A DNA stretch of 64,000 nt from Nocardioides marinus (GTDB taxonomy: Bacteria > Actinomycetota > Actinomycetes > Propionibacteriales > Nocardioidaceae). The translations under genes were made by a program, and so were the position numbers. The notes under the pieces were generated by a model. That model made no database searches and was not told the DNA's origin. It worked only from the letters and a program-made list of their open reading frames with translations. Positions 36,798 through 45,850 of this stretch are shown piece by piece. Location of the stretch: assembly GCF_013408145.1 (NCBI RefSeq), contig NZ_JACBZI010000001.1:248001-312000 (forward strand). Reading direction: 5' to 3'. Each line of letters opens with the position of its first letter. The stretch's first letter is position 1.

Positions 36798-36830
36798 GAC
36801 GAGCGCTGGGCCGCAGGCCCAGCGCTCGTC
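36798..36830 (-). terminator. Strong hairpin terminator
   Basis: GACGAGCGCTGGGCC (36798-36812) and its exact complement (36816-36830) form a perfect 15-bp stem with a 3-base loop. It lies 44 bases downstream of the secreted-protein gene, which is transcribed on the minus strand. Confidence 0.75.
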
Positions 36831-36873
36831 GCCGGTGGATCCGTTCAGCGGGTCCGGGGGACCTGCTGCTGCC

Positions 36874-37998
36874 TCAGCAGGTGATGCCGCCCTTGGGCAC
36901 CTTGACCTTGGTCTGCAGCGGTGCGACCGCCACGTCGGCGATGACCTGGCCGGCCAGGGAGAGGACCAGGCGCAGGGTGACCGACTTGGCCTTCGCCATC
37001 CGACCGTTGTCTGTCACCTTCTCCGAGATGATGCCGGGGAACTGGATGGTCAGGCCGAGCAGCGGGTTCGCCGGGATGCCGATCTCGGCGGGCGCCCCGT
37101 CGGTCGGGATCGGGACGGGCGAGCCGTCGGGGCCGGTGATCTCCAGGACAGCGGGGGTGTACGTGATCTTGGCCTTGCCCGGACGGCCGGTGGCCACGGC
37201 GACCATCTTCGGGTCGGCGACGACCTCGACGTTCACCATGTCGCCGAAGAGGCCGATGTCGGCCAGCGCGGTGGTGGCGACGGCCTTGAGGCCGGCCTTC
37301 TTCTTCTTGGGCAGGTAGGACGTCTTCTGGATGGCCGAGACGGTGCCGTCGAGCCCGAGCAGCGAGCCGAAGCCGGGGATCACGCTGGGCAGCACCGCCA
37401 GGTCGGCGGTGGAGGAGGTCGACGAGGTCACCGCCTTGCGGCCGGGCACGCACTTCTTCGGGCCGTTCCAGCGGGCCATGGTGTCCCCGGTGGAGACACC
37501 GAGCGAGAGCAGCGGCTCAGCCGGTACGGGGACGAGGGTCTGGGAGGGCACGGCTTCCTTGCCCTTGGCCGGTCCGACCTTCGCCACCAGGGCCGTGAGC
37601 AGCCCGGAGAGGTCGTTGTCGGCGAGGCCGCGGCCGCCGAGCGTCTTCGACGTCGAGACCGCGGTGTTCTCCTTGCGGGTGTTGATGTTGGCGGCAGCGC
37701 GACCCACGCGCAGGTCGACGACCTTGCCGCCCTCGATGCCGGGGGTCTGGTCCAGCACGATCGCGCGGAGCACCTGGGAGCCCACCTTGGCGCGGTGGTG
37801 GTACTTCTGCGTGCCCTTCTTCTTGCCGGCGCGAGCGGCGAGCGCATCGGTCGTCGCGCTGGCCGACGAGGCTGCGTCGGAGCGTGCGGCGGCCCCGGCG
37901 GGGGCGCCGCTGACGGCGAGGACGGGAAGGGCGGTGATCAGCGCGGTCGAGACGGCTAGGGCCGTCCGGTGCACCGTGGCGGGGGCGTGCGGGGTCAT
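36874..37998 (-). CDS. Secreted protein of unknown function
   Basis: 374-aa exported protein I do not recognise. A signal peptide (about residues 10-36, ending in GAPAGAAA) is followed by a Lys-rich segment (AGKKKGTQKYHHR), a domain with KVVDLRVGRAAANINTRKE, a region with two Cys (GPKKCVPG and the terminal GITC) and KKKKAGLKAVATTALADIGL. The two cysteines could form one disulfide. The ATG at 37998 has AGGAGGT upstream. It stands alone between terminators. Confidence 0.75.
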   Translation of the reverse strand: MTPHAPATVHRTALAVSTALITALPVLAVSGAPAGAAARSDAASSASATTDALAARAGKKKGTQKYHHRAKVGSQVLRAIVLDQTPGIEGGKVVDLRVGRAAANINTRKENTAVSTSKTLGGRGLADNDLSGLLTALVAKVGPAKGKEAVPSQTLVPVPAEPLLSLGVSTGDTMARWNGPKKCVPGRKAVTSSTSSTADLAVLPSVIPGFGSLLGLDGTVSAIQKTSYLPKKKKAGLKAVATTALADIGLFGDMVNVEVVADPKMVAVATGRPGKAKITYTPAVLEITGPDGSPVPIPTDGAPAEIGIPANPLLGLTIQFPGIISEKVTDNGRMAKAKSVTLRLVLSLAGQVIADVAVAPLQTKVKVPKGGITC

Positions 37999-38171
37999 CA
38001 GACCTCCTGGGGGGCTTGGGGGGGTCCGGCCATGGTCACCCGGATGTGCGAGGCGGCCGGGCGCGTTCTCGCCCAGCGGACCGGTGGTCTGGACAGATAC
38101 CCCCATCCGTACGCGGGGCCCGGGCGTCGTCGGTGGTGCAGGTCACGACGGCCCGGTGGGGCGTACGCCGT

Positions 38172-38200
38172 GCCGGGCTCCTCGAGGTCGGGAGCCCGGC
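38172..38200 (-). terminator. Hairpin terminator after the Pro/Gly-rich membrane protein
   Basis: GCCGGGCTCC (38172-38181) pairs with GGAGCCCGGC (38191-38200) around a 9-base loop, about 40 bases after the stop at 38241 (minus). Nothing else is recognisable in 37999-38240 apart from this. Confidence 0.6.
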
Positions 38201-38240
38201 GCGGTCCGTGCTGCGGCTGCTGCGAGCCGGGGCGGAGTGG

Positions 38241-39065
38241 TCAGCCGGCGACCGGCTGGCCCGTCAGCCGCTTGTAGGTGAAGGCGGTGCCGAGGTAGAT
38301 CACCGGCAGCGCGGCCAGCAGCCCCACCAGGCAGGCGAGCGTCCCGGCGATCGCCAGGCCCAGGCAGGTCAGCATCCACAGCAGCACCGAGCCGAGGTTG
38401 CCCGTGACCAGCGAGACGCTGGCCTTCAGCGAGCCGATCGCGTCCAGGTCGGGACGGTCCACCAGGAAGTAGACGCTGAAGGCGGTGAGCACGATCGCCA
38501 CCAGGCCCGGCAGCACGCACAGGATCAGGCCCACGGTGACGATGACGCCCTGGAGCAGGCCGAGCAGCAGCACCTGCGGCAGCTTCGGCGGCTGGAACAG
38601 CGCCATGATGAAGTCCTGGCGGATGCCGCGACCCTCGGTCAGGTCGAGGGCGCCGCGGACGACGCCGGCGCTGAGGACCGTGCCGACCACCCAGCCGAGC
38701 ACGCCGAAGGCCAGCGTGAGCGGGATGTTGTCGCCGAAGGCCGAGCCGAGCGCCTGCAGGGCGCCGTTGACGATGAGCAGGACCAGGATCGCGAGCAGGA
38801 TCGGGCCGACGTTGGCCTTGAAGGTGCGCCACCCGAACGGCACGGCGTCGCCGACGCTCCACTGGGGCGAGGGTGCCCCGCCGTAGCCGCCGCCGCCGTA
38901 GCCACCACCGCCGTAGCCACCACCGGCCGGCGGCCCGCTCGGGGGCGGGGTGCCGTAGCCGCCGCCGTACCCACCACCGGGGGGCGGGGGCGGTGGGGTC
39001 TGGCCGTAGTCGGGTCCGGAGCCTCCCGGCTCACCGGGCGGGTAGGGCGGGGGTGTGCTCGACAT
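38241..39065 (-). CDS. Membrane protein with Pro/Gly/Tyr-rich N-terminus
   Basis: 274-aa protein. The first 65 residues are low complexity (PPPYPPGE, GGGYGGGY repeats), followed by VGDAVPFGWRTFKANVGPIL and about six hydrophobic segments (LLAILVLLIVNGALQ, LAFGVLGWVVGTVLS, VLLLGLLQGVIVTVGLILCV, LVAIVLTAFSVYFLV). The layout resembles DUF975-like integral membrane proteins of actinobacteria. The ATG at 39065 has GGAGGAG upstream. Function unknown. Confidence 0.8.
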   Translation of the reverse strand: MSSTPPPYPPGEPGGSGPDYGQTPPPPPPGGGYGGGYGTPPPSGPPAGGGYGGGGYGGGGYGGAPSPQWSVGDAVPFGWRTFKANVGPILLAILVLLIVNGALQALGSAFGDNIPLTLAFGVLGWVVGTVLSAGVVRGALDLTEGRGIRQDFIMALFQPPKLPQVLLLGLLQGVIVTVGLILCVLPGLVAIVLTAFSVYFLVDRPDLDAIGSLKASVSLVTGNLGSVLLWMLTCLGLAIAGTLACLVGLLAALPVIYLGTAFTYKRLTGQPVAG

Positions 39066-39201
39066 GTGCTCCTCCTCGACGCGTGTGCTCGGCAAGATAG
39101 CGGTCCCGGCGCCGTCCCGCAGCCGCGCCCGGCCGGCCGGCTCGGGCTGGAGGGCCCGCACGGGTGGACCCGGTGCCGGTGGCGCTGCGCATGATGGGGG
39201 C

Positions 39202-41613
39202 ATGCCTCTCGGTTGGAACCGCTCAGCCCCCCGTGACGACCTCGACGAGCGAGAGCTGCACGTGGGGGATCCCGAGGACCACGCCGCCGGGCCGACCGCG
39301 GTCGCGGTGGCGATGAAGCGGGCGGTCGAGCAGATGGGCCCGATCCGCACCGCGCGCACCCTGCTGCGGCTCAACCAGGTCGACGGGTTCGACTGCCAGG
39401 GCTGTGCCTGGCCGGACCCGGACGCGGGCCACCGGCACACCGCCGAGTTCTGCGAGAACGGCGCGAAGGCCGTGACCGAGGAGGCGACGCTGCGTCGCGT
39501 GGACCGCCGCTTCTTCGCCGACCACCCGGTCGCCGAGCTGGTCGAACGCACCGACTTCTGGCTGGGTCAGCAGGGCCGGCTCACCGAGCCGATGGTGCTC
39601 CGGCCGGGCGGGACGCACTACGAGCCGATCACCTGGGAGGACGCCTTCGAGGTCATCGCCTCGCACCTGCGCGAGCTCGCGAGCCCCGACGAGGCGATCT
39701 TCTACACCTCCGGGAAGACCTCCAACGAGGCCGCCTTCGCCTACCAGCTGCTCGCCCGCTCGCTGGGCACCAACAACCTCCCCGACTGCTCCAACATGTG
39801 CCACGAGTCGACCTCGGTCGGCCTCGCGGAGTCGATCGGCATCGGCAAGGGCTCGGTGAGCCTGCACGACGTCGAGACCGCCGAGCTGGTCGTGGTGGCC
39901 GGCCAGAACCCCGGCACCAACCACCCACGCATGCTCTCGGCCCTGGAGAAGGCCAAGCGGGGCGGCGGCAAGATCCTCGCGATCAACCCGCTGCGCGAGG
40001 CGGGCCTGGTGCGCTTCAAGAACCCGCAGAACCCCCGCGGCGTCGTCGGCCGGGGCACCGACCTGGCCGACCTGCACCTGCCGGTCCGCGTCAACGGCGA
40101 CCTCGCCCTGTTCCAGGCGATCGGCGCGCTGCTGCTGGAGTGGGACGCCCTCGACCACGACTTCATCGAGCAGCACACCCACGGTTTCGAGGAGTACGCC
40201 GCCCACCTGCGCGAGCTGGACTGGGACGCCGTGCTCGCCGCGACCGGCCTCTCGCGTGCGCAGATCGAGGAGGCGGCCCAGATGTTCCGCGACTCCTCGG
40301 CCACCGTGCTGTGCTGGGCGATGGGCATCACCCAGCACCGCAACTCCGTGGCCACGGTCAAGGAGATCGCCAACGTCGCCTTCCTCCAGGGCAACATCGG
40401 CAAGCCGGGCGCGGGGCTGTGCCCCGTCCGTGGTCACTCCAACGTCCAGGGCGACCGCACGATGGGCATCTGGGAGCGCTCGCCCGAGCACTTCCTCAGG
40501 GCCGTCGAGGACGAGTTCGAGATCCCGGTGCCGCGCCGGCACGGCTACGACTCGGTCGCCTCCGTCAGGGCGCTCCACGACGGCGACGCCTCGGTGTTCA
40601 TCGGGATGGGCGGCAACTTCGTGGCCGCCATCTCCGACACCGCCGTGACCGAGGAGGCCTTCCGGCGGGCCGCACTCACCGTGCACGTGTCCACCAAGCT
40701 CAACCGCTCCCACGTCGTCCACGGGCGGACCGCGCTCATCCTGCCCGCGCTGGGGCGCAGCGAGCGCGACCTGACCGGTGGCACCCGGCAGCGGGTGACC
40801 GTCGAGGACTCGATGTCGGCGGTGCACGCCTCGCACGGCCCGTTGGAGCCGGCCTCGGAGCACCTGCGCTCGGAGGTCGACATCATCTGCGGCATCGCCC
40901 TGGCCACCCTCGGCGCCGACCACGCCGTGCCGTGGGAGCGGTTCCGCGCCGACTACACCGAGATCCGGCACCGGATCTCGCGCGTGGTGCCCGGTGCCGC
41001 GGCGTACGCCGAGAAGGTCGACCAGCCCGGCGGGTTCGTGCTGCCGCACCCGCCGCGCGACAGCCGCACCTTCCCCACCCGGCAAGAGCGGGCGGTCTTC
41101 GCCGTCAGCCCGCTGGACGTGCTGCACGTCCCCGAGGGGCGGCTGCTGCTGCAGACCATGCGCAGCCACGACCAGTTCAACACCACGATCTACGGTCTCG
41201 ACGACCGCTACCGCGGGGTGCGCAACGGGCGCCGCGTGGTCTTCGTGCACCCCGAGGACGTCACCGCCCTCGGGTTCGCCGACGGTGACCTGGTCGACCT
41301 GGTCAGCGAGTGGCGCGACCCCGACGACGATTCCTCCGCGGTCGTCGAGCGGGTCGCCCCGGCCTTCCGGGTCGTGGCCTACGAGCAGCCGCGCGGGTGC
41401 GCGGCGGCCTACTACCCCGAGACCAACCCGCTCGTCCCGCTCGCCTCGACCGCGCTGGGCAGCAACACCCCGACGTCGAAGTCGGTGGTGGTGCGCCTGG
41501 AGCGCACCACCCACGACGACGCCCGGCGCTGGTCCAGCGACGCCGGGCACGTGGTCCCGTCGGGCCGTGGCGACGAGGCCAAGCGGGTCGTCGAGCCGGA
41601 CCAGCTGTCGTAG
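39202..41613 (+). CDS. FdhF/YdeP family molybdopterin oxidoreductase
   Basis: 803-aa molybdopterin enzyme of the YdeP branch of the formate dehydrogenase/DMSO reductase superfamily. FDCQGCAWPDP is the N-terminal Cys motif, VVAGQNPGTNHPRMLSALEKAKR and MGITQHRNSVATVKEIANV-AFLQGNIGKPGAGLCPVRGHSNVQGD bind the cofactor, and TMRSHDQFNTTIYGLDDRYRGV opens the C-terminal domain. No in-frame TGA suggests selenocysteine. The substrate of YdeP-type enzymes is unknown. ATG 39202 is preceded by CATGAT and 6 bases, resembling the leaderless starts. Confidence 0.85.
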   Translation: MPLGWNRSAPRDDLDERELHVGDPEDHAAGPTAVAVAMKRAVEQMGPIRTARTLLRLNQVDGFDCQGCAWPDPDAGHRHTAEFCENGAKAVTEEATLRRVDRRFFADHPVAELVERTDFWLGQQGRLTEPMVLRPGGTHYEPITWEDAFEVIASHLRELASPDEAIFYTSGKTSNEAAFAYQLLARSLGTNNLPDCSNMCHESTSVGLAESIGIGKGSVSLHDVETAELVVVAGQNPGTNHPRMLSALEKAKRGGGKILAINPLREAGLVRFKNPQNPRGVVGRGTDLADLHLPVRVNGDLALFQAIGALLLEWDALDHDFIEQHTHGFEEYAAHLRELDWDAVLAATGLSRAQIEEAAQMFRDSSATVLCWAMGITQHRNSVATVKEIANVAFLQGNIGKPGAGLCPVRGHSNVQGDRTMGIWERSPEHFLRAVEDEFEIPVPRRHGYDSVASVRALHDGDASVFIGMGGNFVAAISDTAVTEEAFRRAALTVHVSTKLNRSHVVHGRTALILPALGRSERDLTGGTRQRVTVEDSMSAVHASHGPLEPASEHLRSEVDIICGIALATLGADHAVPWERFRADYTEIRHRISRVVPGAAAYAEKVDQPGGFVLPHPPRDSRTFPTRQERAVFAVSPLDVLHVPEGRLLLQTMRSHDQFNTTIYGLDDRYRGVRNGRRVVFVHPEDVTALGFADGDLVDLVSEWRDPDDDSSAVVERVAPAFRVVAYEQPRGCAAAYYPETNPLVPLASTALGSNTPTSKSVVVRLERTTHDDARRWSSDAGHVVPSGRGDEAKRVVEPDQLS

Positions 41614-41633
41614 CCGGCTCCTAGGATCGGTCC

Positions 41634-42638
41634 ATGACCCGCCTGGAGCCGCCCGCCGACGCGATGGACGAGGTGACCTGCTCCAGCCGCGACGGCGGGC
41701 AGGTCGAGGTGATGTCAGCCCGTGAGGTGCCGCTCGGCGGTCCCCGCGCGATGACGGTGCGCCGCACCCTCCCGCAGCGCTCGCGGACGCTGGTGGGCGC
41801 GTGGTGCTTCGTGGACCACTACGGCCCCGACCAGGTGGCCGAGAGCGGGGGCATGAAGGTCGCCCCTCACCCGCACACCGGGCTGCAGACGGTCTCGTGG
41901 CTGTTCACCGGGGAGATCGAGCACCGCGACTCCGCCGGCCACCACGCCATGGTGCGGCCCGGGGAGCTCAACCTGATGACGGCCGGGAGGGGGATCTCCC
42001 ACTCCGAGGTCTCCACCGCGCGCACCACCACGCTGCACGGGGCGCAGCTGTGGGTGGCACTGCCGGCCGCCCACCGCGCGACCGACCCCGGCTTCACCCA
42101 CTACGTGCCCGATCCGGTGGGCGGGCCCGGGTGGGAGGCCCGGGTCTTCCTCGGGTCGCTGCTGGGCAGCACGTCCCCGGTCACGACGTTCTCCCCGCTC
42201 GTGGGTGCCGAGCTGCTGCTCGAGGCGGGCACCAGCCTCGACCTCGACGTCGACCCCGCCCACGAGCACGCCGTGCTGGTCGATGCCGGCGCACCGGTGG
42301 TCGCCGGCGCGCCCACGACCCGCGGCGACCTCGCCTACCTCCCGACCGGTGCGGCCGGTGTGCGCGTCGAGGCGGGGGAGGAGCCGGTCCGCGCCCTGCT
42401 GCTCGGCGGCGAGCCGTTGGGCGAGGCGATCGTGATGTTCTGGAACTTCATCGGCGCCGACCACGACGAGGTCGCGGCGTACCGCGAGGAGTGGCAGGCC
42501 CAGATCACCCGGGACGGCGAGGTCGTCGCCGACTCCCAGGACGTCGCCGACGGGCGCTTCGGCACCGTCGTGGGCGACCACCACCGCCCCATCCCCGCGC
42601 CGGCGCTGCCCACCGTACGGCTCAAGGAGCGTCGGTGA
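41634..42638 (+). CDS. Pirin family protein
   Basis: 334-aa bicupin. HPHTGLQTVSWLFTGEIEHRD and GRGISHSEV carry the metal-binding His/His/His/Glu residues, followed by LHGAQLWVALP; EAIVMFWNFIGAD is the C-terminal cupin signature. Pirins have quercetinase or regulatory roles; the role here is unknown. The ATG is 6 bases after TAGGAT with no ribosome-binding site. The stop overlaps the tag gene by 4 bases. Confidence 0.92.
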   Translation: MTRLEPPADAMDEVTCSSRDGGQVEVMSAREVPLGGPRAMTVRRTLPQRSRTLVGAWCFVDHYGPDQVAESGGMKVAPHPHTGLQTVSWLFTGEIEHRDSAGHHAMVRPGELNLMTAGRGISHSEVSTARTTTLHGAQLWVALPAAHRATDPGFTHYVPDPVGGPGWEARVFLGSLLGSTSPVTTFSPLVGAELLLEAGTSLDLDVDPAHEHAVLVDAGAPVVAGAPTTRGDLAYLPTGAAGVRVEAGEEPVRALLLGGEPLGEAIVMFWNFIGADHDEVAAYREEWQAQITRDGEVVADSQDVADGRFGTVVGDHHRPIPAPALPTVRLKERR

Positions 42639-43216
42639 CGGGGCCGGTCGTCGGGGAGGACGGCCTGGCCCGCTGTCCGTGGGCGGCGGGTCCGGGGGAG
42701 ATGCGCGACTACCACGACCACGAGTGGGGGCGTCCCATCGTCGGGGACGCCGCGTGGTTCGAGCGGCTGAGCCTCGAGGCCTTCCAGTCCGGCCTCTCGT
42801 GGGCGACCATCCTGCGCAAGCGCCCCGCCTTCCGGGCGGCCTTCGACGCCTTCGACCCCGAGCGGGTCGCGGGCTACGACGAGACCGACGTCGTCCGGCT
42901 GATGGGTGACGCGGGGATCGTCCGCAACCGCGCCAAGGTGCTCGCCGCGATCACCAACGCCCGGGCGTTGGTGGCCTTGCGCGAGGCACAGGGCGCCGAC
43001 AGCCTGGAGCGGCTGGTGCGCGAGCACGCACCGCCGGTGGCGCCCGCCCCGCACGACACCGAGCAGCAGCAGACGACCTCCCCCGAGTCGGTGGCGCTCT
43101 CCAAGGCGCTGAAGAAGCGCGGCTTCACCTTCGTCGGGCCCACCACGATGTTCGCGCTGATGGAGGCCACCGGCGTCTTCGACCCCCACCTCGTGGGCTG
43201 CCACCGCCGCGGCTGA
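42635..43216 (+). CDS. tag: DNA-3-methyladenine glycosylase I
   Basis: 193-aa base-excision repair enzyme removing 3-methyladenine. RCPWAA and YHDHEWGRP provide the zinc-binding Cys and His and the conserved entry motif; HLVGCHRRG at the C-terminus gives the other zinc ligands; LSLEAFQSGLSWATIL-RKRPAFR is the core. It starts at a GTG overlapping the pirin stop, so the two are coupled. Confidence 0.95.
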   Translation: MTGPVVGEDGLARCPWAAGPGEMRDYHDHEWGRPIVGDAAWFERLSLEAFQSGLSWATILRKRPAFRAAFDAFDPERVAGYDETDVVRLMGDAGIVRNRAKVLAAITNARALVALREAQGADSLERLVREHAPPVAPAPHDTEQQQTTSPESVALSKALKKRGFTFVGPTTMFALMEATGVFDPHLVGCHRRG

Positions 43217-43238
43217 TCCCGGCTGGGAGACTCACCGG

Positions 43239-43619
43239 GTGCGCGTCGTCCCCGGTCTGACCTGGCTGCTGGGCTGCCAGCTCGCCGGCGAGGTGCTCGC
43301 CCACGCGACCGGCGCGCCGGTCCCGGGTGCCGTGCTCGGGATGGTCGTCCTGCTGGTCGTCCTGCTGGTCCGCCGTCGGGAGGACACCTCCGCCCACGTC
43401 GCCGCCGACGCGCTGCTGCCGCACCTCCAGCTGCTGTTCATCGTCCCCGGGGTGGGGGTCGTGGCCTACGGCGCGGTGATCGCCGCGGACTGGCTGCCCA
43501 TCGTCGTGGCCCTCGTCGGGTCGTGGGTGCTGGGCCTGGCCACGATCGGGCTCAGCGCGCAGGCGCTCACCCGCTGGGCCCCCCGGTCCCGCGGCCGGGC
43601 CGCAGGGGGCCCGCGATGA
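43239..43619 (+). CDS. CidA/LrgA family membrane protein
   Basis: 126-aa small membrane protein of the CidA/LrgA holin-like family, with four hydrophobic segments; GAPVPGAVLGMVVLLVVLL and LLPHLQLLFIVPGVGVV are characteristic. Usually paired with an LrgB partner, as here: its stop overlaps the next ATG (ATGA). In other bacteria the pair modulates murein hydrolase activity or exports small metabolites. Confidence 0.88.
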   Translation: MRVVPGLTWLLGCQLAGEVLAHATGAPVPGAVLGMVVLLVVLLVRRREDTSAHVAADALLPHLQLLFIVPGVGVVAYGAVIAADWLPIVVALVGSWVLGLATIGLSAQALTRWAPRSRGRAAGGPR

Positions 43620-44308
43620 GGTGGGTCGTCGAGCAGCCGCTGACCTGGCTGGTGGCCACGTTGCTGGCCTACCGGGTCGGTGTGTGGCTGCTCGACCGCA
43701 CCCGCCTCTCCGTGGCCCAGCCGGTGCTCGTGGCCGTCGTGCTGCTGGGGTCGGCCCTGCTGCTGCTCGACGTCGACCTCGGGATCTACGCCGAGGGCAC
43801 CGCCGTGCTCACCTTCCTGCTCGGGCCGGCGACGGTCGCGCTGGCGGTGCCGCTGCACCGCCAGCTGCACCGGCTGCGCGGCTTCGCGCTGCCGATGCTG
43901 GTCGCCCTGGTGCTCGGGGTCCTGGTCTCCGTGGGGTCGGCGGTCCTGCTCGTCCAGCTCCTCGGTGGCTCCGAGGAGCTCGCACGCACCATGGCGCCCA
44001 AGGCCACGACGACGCCGGTCTCGCTCGCGCTGAGCGCCGAGATCGGCGGCATCCCCGCCCTCAGCGCGGTCCTCACCATCACCGCGGGCATCCTCGGGGC
44101 CGTGGCCGGACCGTGGGTGCTGGACCGGCTGCGGGTGCGCGAGCCCCGGGCGCGGGGGGTGGCGATCGGCGGGGTCTCCCACGGCATCGGCACGGCCAGG
44201 GCGCTGGCCGAGGACCCGGTGGAGGGCGCGTTCTCCGGGCTGTCCATGGGGCTGACCGCGCTGCTCACCAGCCTGCTCATCCCGCTGGTCGTCGCCCTGC
44301 TCCTCTGA
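43616..44308 (+). CDS. CidB/LrgB family membrane protein
   Basis: 230-aa multi-pass membrane partner of the CidA/LrgA protein. MAPKATTTPVSLALSAEIGG-IPALSAVLTITAGILGA and GVAIGGVSHGIGTARALAED are diagnostic LrgB motifs. It follows the CidA/LrgA gene by a 4-base overlap. The frame extends upstream, but ATG 43616 places the first membrane segment at the N-terminus. Confidence 0.9.
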   Translation: MRWVVEQPLTWLVATLLAYRVGVWLLDRTRLSVAQPVLVAVVLLGSALLLLDVDLGIYAEGTAVLTFLLGPATVALAVPLHRQLHRLRGFALPMLVALVLGVLVSVGSAVLLVQLLGGSEELARTMAPKATTTPVSLALSAEIGGIPALSAVLTITAGILGAVAGPWVLDRLRVREPRARGVAIGGVSHGIGTARALAEDPVEGAFSGLSMGLTALLTSLLIPLVVALLL

Positions 44309-44335
44309 CCCGGTCGGCCCGCTACGGTCGGCGCC

Positions 44336-45733
44336 ATGCCGCGCGTGCACGCCTTCACCGATGACGCCCTCCGCGACCTCGACGCCGTCGGGCTGGTCGC
44401 CGCCCTGCACGCCGGTGAGGTGTCGGCGCCCGAGGTGGTGGACGCGGCGATCGCGCGCACCGAGGCCGTCGACCCCGAGCTGGGGGCCGTCGCCTGGCGG
44501 GCGTGGGAGCGGGCGCGTGCGGAGGCACGCGACCTGCGGGGCGGGTTCTTCGCCGGCGTACCCACCTTCGTGAAGGACAACGTCGACGTCGCCGGGATGC
44601 CCACCCTGCAGGGCACCGACGCGTACGTCGGTGGGCCGGTCGCCCGCGACGGCGACTTCGCGCGGATGTACCTGGCCACCGGGCTGGTCGCCCTCGGCAA
44701 GACCCGGCTCTCGGAGTACGGTTTCAACGCCGCCGTCGAGCACCCCCGCCTCGGCCCGGTCCGCAACCCGTGGGACCCGGCCCGGACCGCCGGCGCCTCC
44801 TCCGCCGGGTCCGCGGCGCTCGTGGCTGCGGGGGCGGTGCCGATCGCGCACGCCAACGACGGCGGCGGCTCGATCCGGATCCCCGCGGCGGTCAACGGCC
44901 TGGTCGGGCTCAAGCCGACCCGTGGCCGGCTGGCCCAGGACGCGATGCTGCGCGGCCAGCCGGTGCGCATCGTGAGCGACGGCGTGGTCACGCGCTCGGT
45001 GCGGGACACCGCGGCACTGCTCCGGGAGGCCGAGAAGGTCTACCGCCCGCTGCGGCTCCCGCCGGTCGGTGACATCACCCGGCCCGGCCGCCAGCGGCTG
45101 CGGGTCGCGGTGCACACCGAGGGCGCCGGTCGCAGCGCGGACGCCGCCACCGCCGAGGCGACCTGGCGCACCGCCACGCTCCTGGAGGAGCTGGGCCACC
45201 ACGTCGAGGAGGTACCGGCGCCGGTGCCGGACTCCTTCCCCGACGACTTCCTGCTCTACTGGGCCACGCTCGCCGGGGTCCTCGTGGCCGGCGGTCGGCG
45301 CAACCACGGCCGCACCTTCGACCGGTCCCGGCTCGACCCGCTGACGACGGGACTCGCCCGTCACGCCGCCCGCTCCGCGCACCGCATCCCGGGTGCGATC
45401 GCCCGGCTGCGCCGCTCCACCGCGCTGGCCGAGCGCTTCCACGAGCGGTGGGACGTCGCGCTCACGCCCACCCTCGGCTCGGCGACTCCACCGATCGGCC
45501 ACCTCTCCCCGGAGCCGGGCTACGAGCAGGTCATGGAGCGGCTCATGGACTGGGTCGTGTTCACCCCCTGGCAGAACGCCACCGGCGCCCCCGCGGTCTC
45601 CCTGCCGCTGGCCACGACCCCCGACGGACTGCCGCTGGGGATGATGCTCGCCGCCGCCCCGGGTCGCGAGGCCCTTCTGCTGGAGCTGTCCTACGAGCTC
45701 GAGCAGGCCCACCCCTTCCCCACCCTCGCCTGA
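44336..45733 (+). CDS. Amidase (amidase-signature family)
   Basis: 465-aa hydrolase of the amidase-signature family. The Ser-cisSer-Lys triad is visible: FVKDNVDVAGM (Lys), GASSAGSAALVAAG (Ser nucleophile region) and GGGSIRIPAAVNGLVGLKP (cis-Ser). No GatB/GatC neighbours, so it is not the GatA subunit. The substrate is unknown. The ATG is 7 bases after TACGGT with no ribosome-binding site. It is followed by the repeat cluster at 45735. Confidence 0.92.
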   Translation: MPRVHAFTDDALRDLDAVGLVAALHAGEVSAPEVVDAAIARTEAVDPELGAVAWRAWERARAEARDLRGGFFAGVPTFVKDNVDVAGMPTLQGTDAYVGGPVARDGDFARMYLATGLVALGKTRLSEYGFNAAVEHPRLGPVRNPWDPARTAGASSAGSAALVAAGAVPIAHANDGGGSIRIPAAVNGLVGLKPTRGRLAQDAMLRGQPVRIVSDGVVTRSVRDTAALLREAEKVYRPLRLPPVGDITRPGRQRLRVAVHTEGAGRSADAATAEATWRTATLLEELGHHVEEVPAPVPDSFPDDFLLYWATLAGVLVAGGRRNHGRTFDRSRLDPLTTGLARHAARSAHRIPGAIARLRRSTALAERFHERWDVALTPTLGSATPPIGHLSPEPGYEQVMERLMDWVVFTPWQNATGAPAVSLPLATTPDGLPLGMMLAAAPGREALLLELSYELEQAHPFPTLA

Positions 45734-45734
45734 C

Positions 45735-45850
45735 GCCGAGCCGGCGCATCAATACGCCGGTTCGACCCGTTGCCCTGCCGAGCCGGCGTATCAATACGCC
45801 GGCTCGACCCGCTGTCCCGCCGAGCCGGCGTATCAATACGCCGGTTCGAC
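45735..45850 (+). repeat. Three tandem copies of the 42-bp palindromic repeat
   Basis: Copies start at 45735, 45777 and 45819, an exact 42-base period. Each has a hairpin around CGGCGTATCAATACGCCG (first copy with one base change, CGCAT) with arms up to about 14 bp and a trailing CGACCCG plus a variable linker. The array begins just after the amidase stop. The family also occurs at 20021-20095 in the opposite orientation. Confidence 0.9.

Noticed and set aside
39223-41550. A minus-strand open frame of about 775 codons
   Set aside because: Shadow of the FdhF/YdeP gene; no motif and biased composition. The same applies to long minus frames at 3179-5071, 7525-9468 and 59946-61877 and to other large antisense frames.
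39202-41613. Selenocysteine in the formate-dehydrogenase-like enzyme
   Set aside because: The frame runs without an internal TGA, and YdeP-type enzymes do not need selenocysteine.
44336-45733. GatA subunit of glutamyl-tRNA amidotransferase
   Set aside because: It is an amidase-signature protein, but gatB and gatC are not adjacent and the sequence lacks GatA-specific features; kept as a generic amidase.
45735-45850. Possible CRISPR array (regular 42-base period)
   Set aside because: Units are nearly identical including linkers of only about 10 bases; there are no unique spacers of 30 or more bases and no cas genes.
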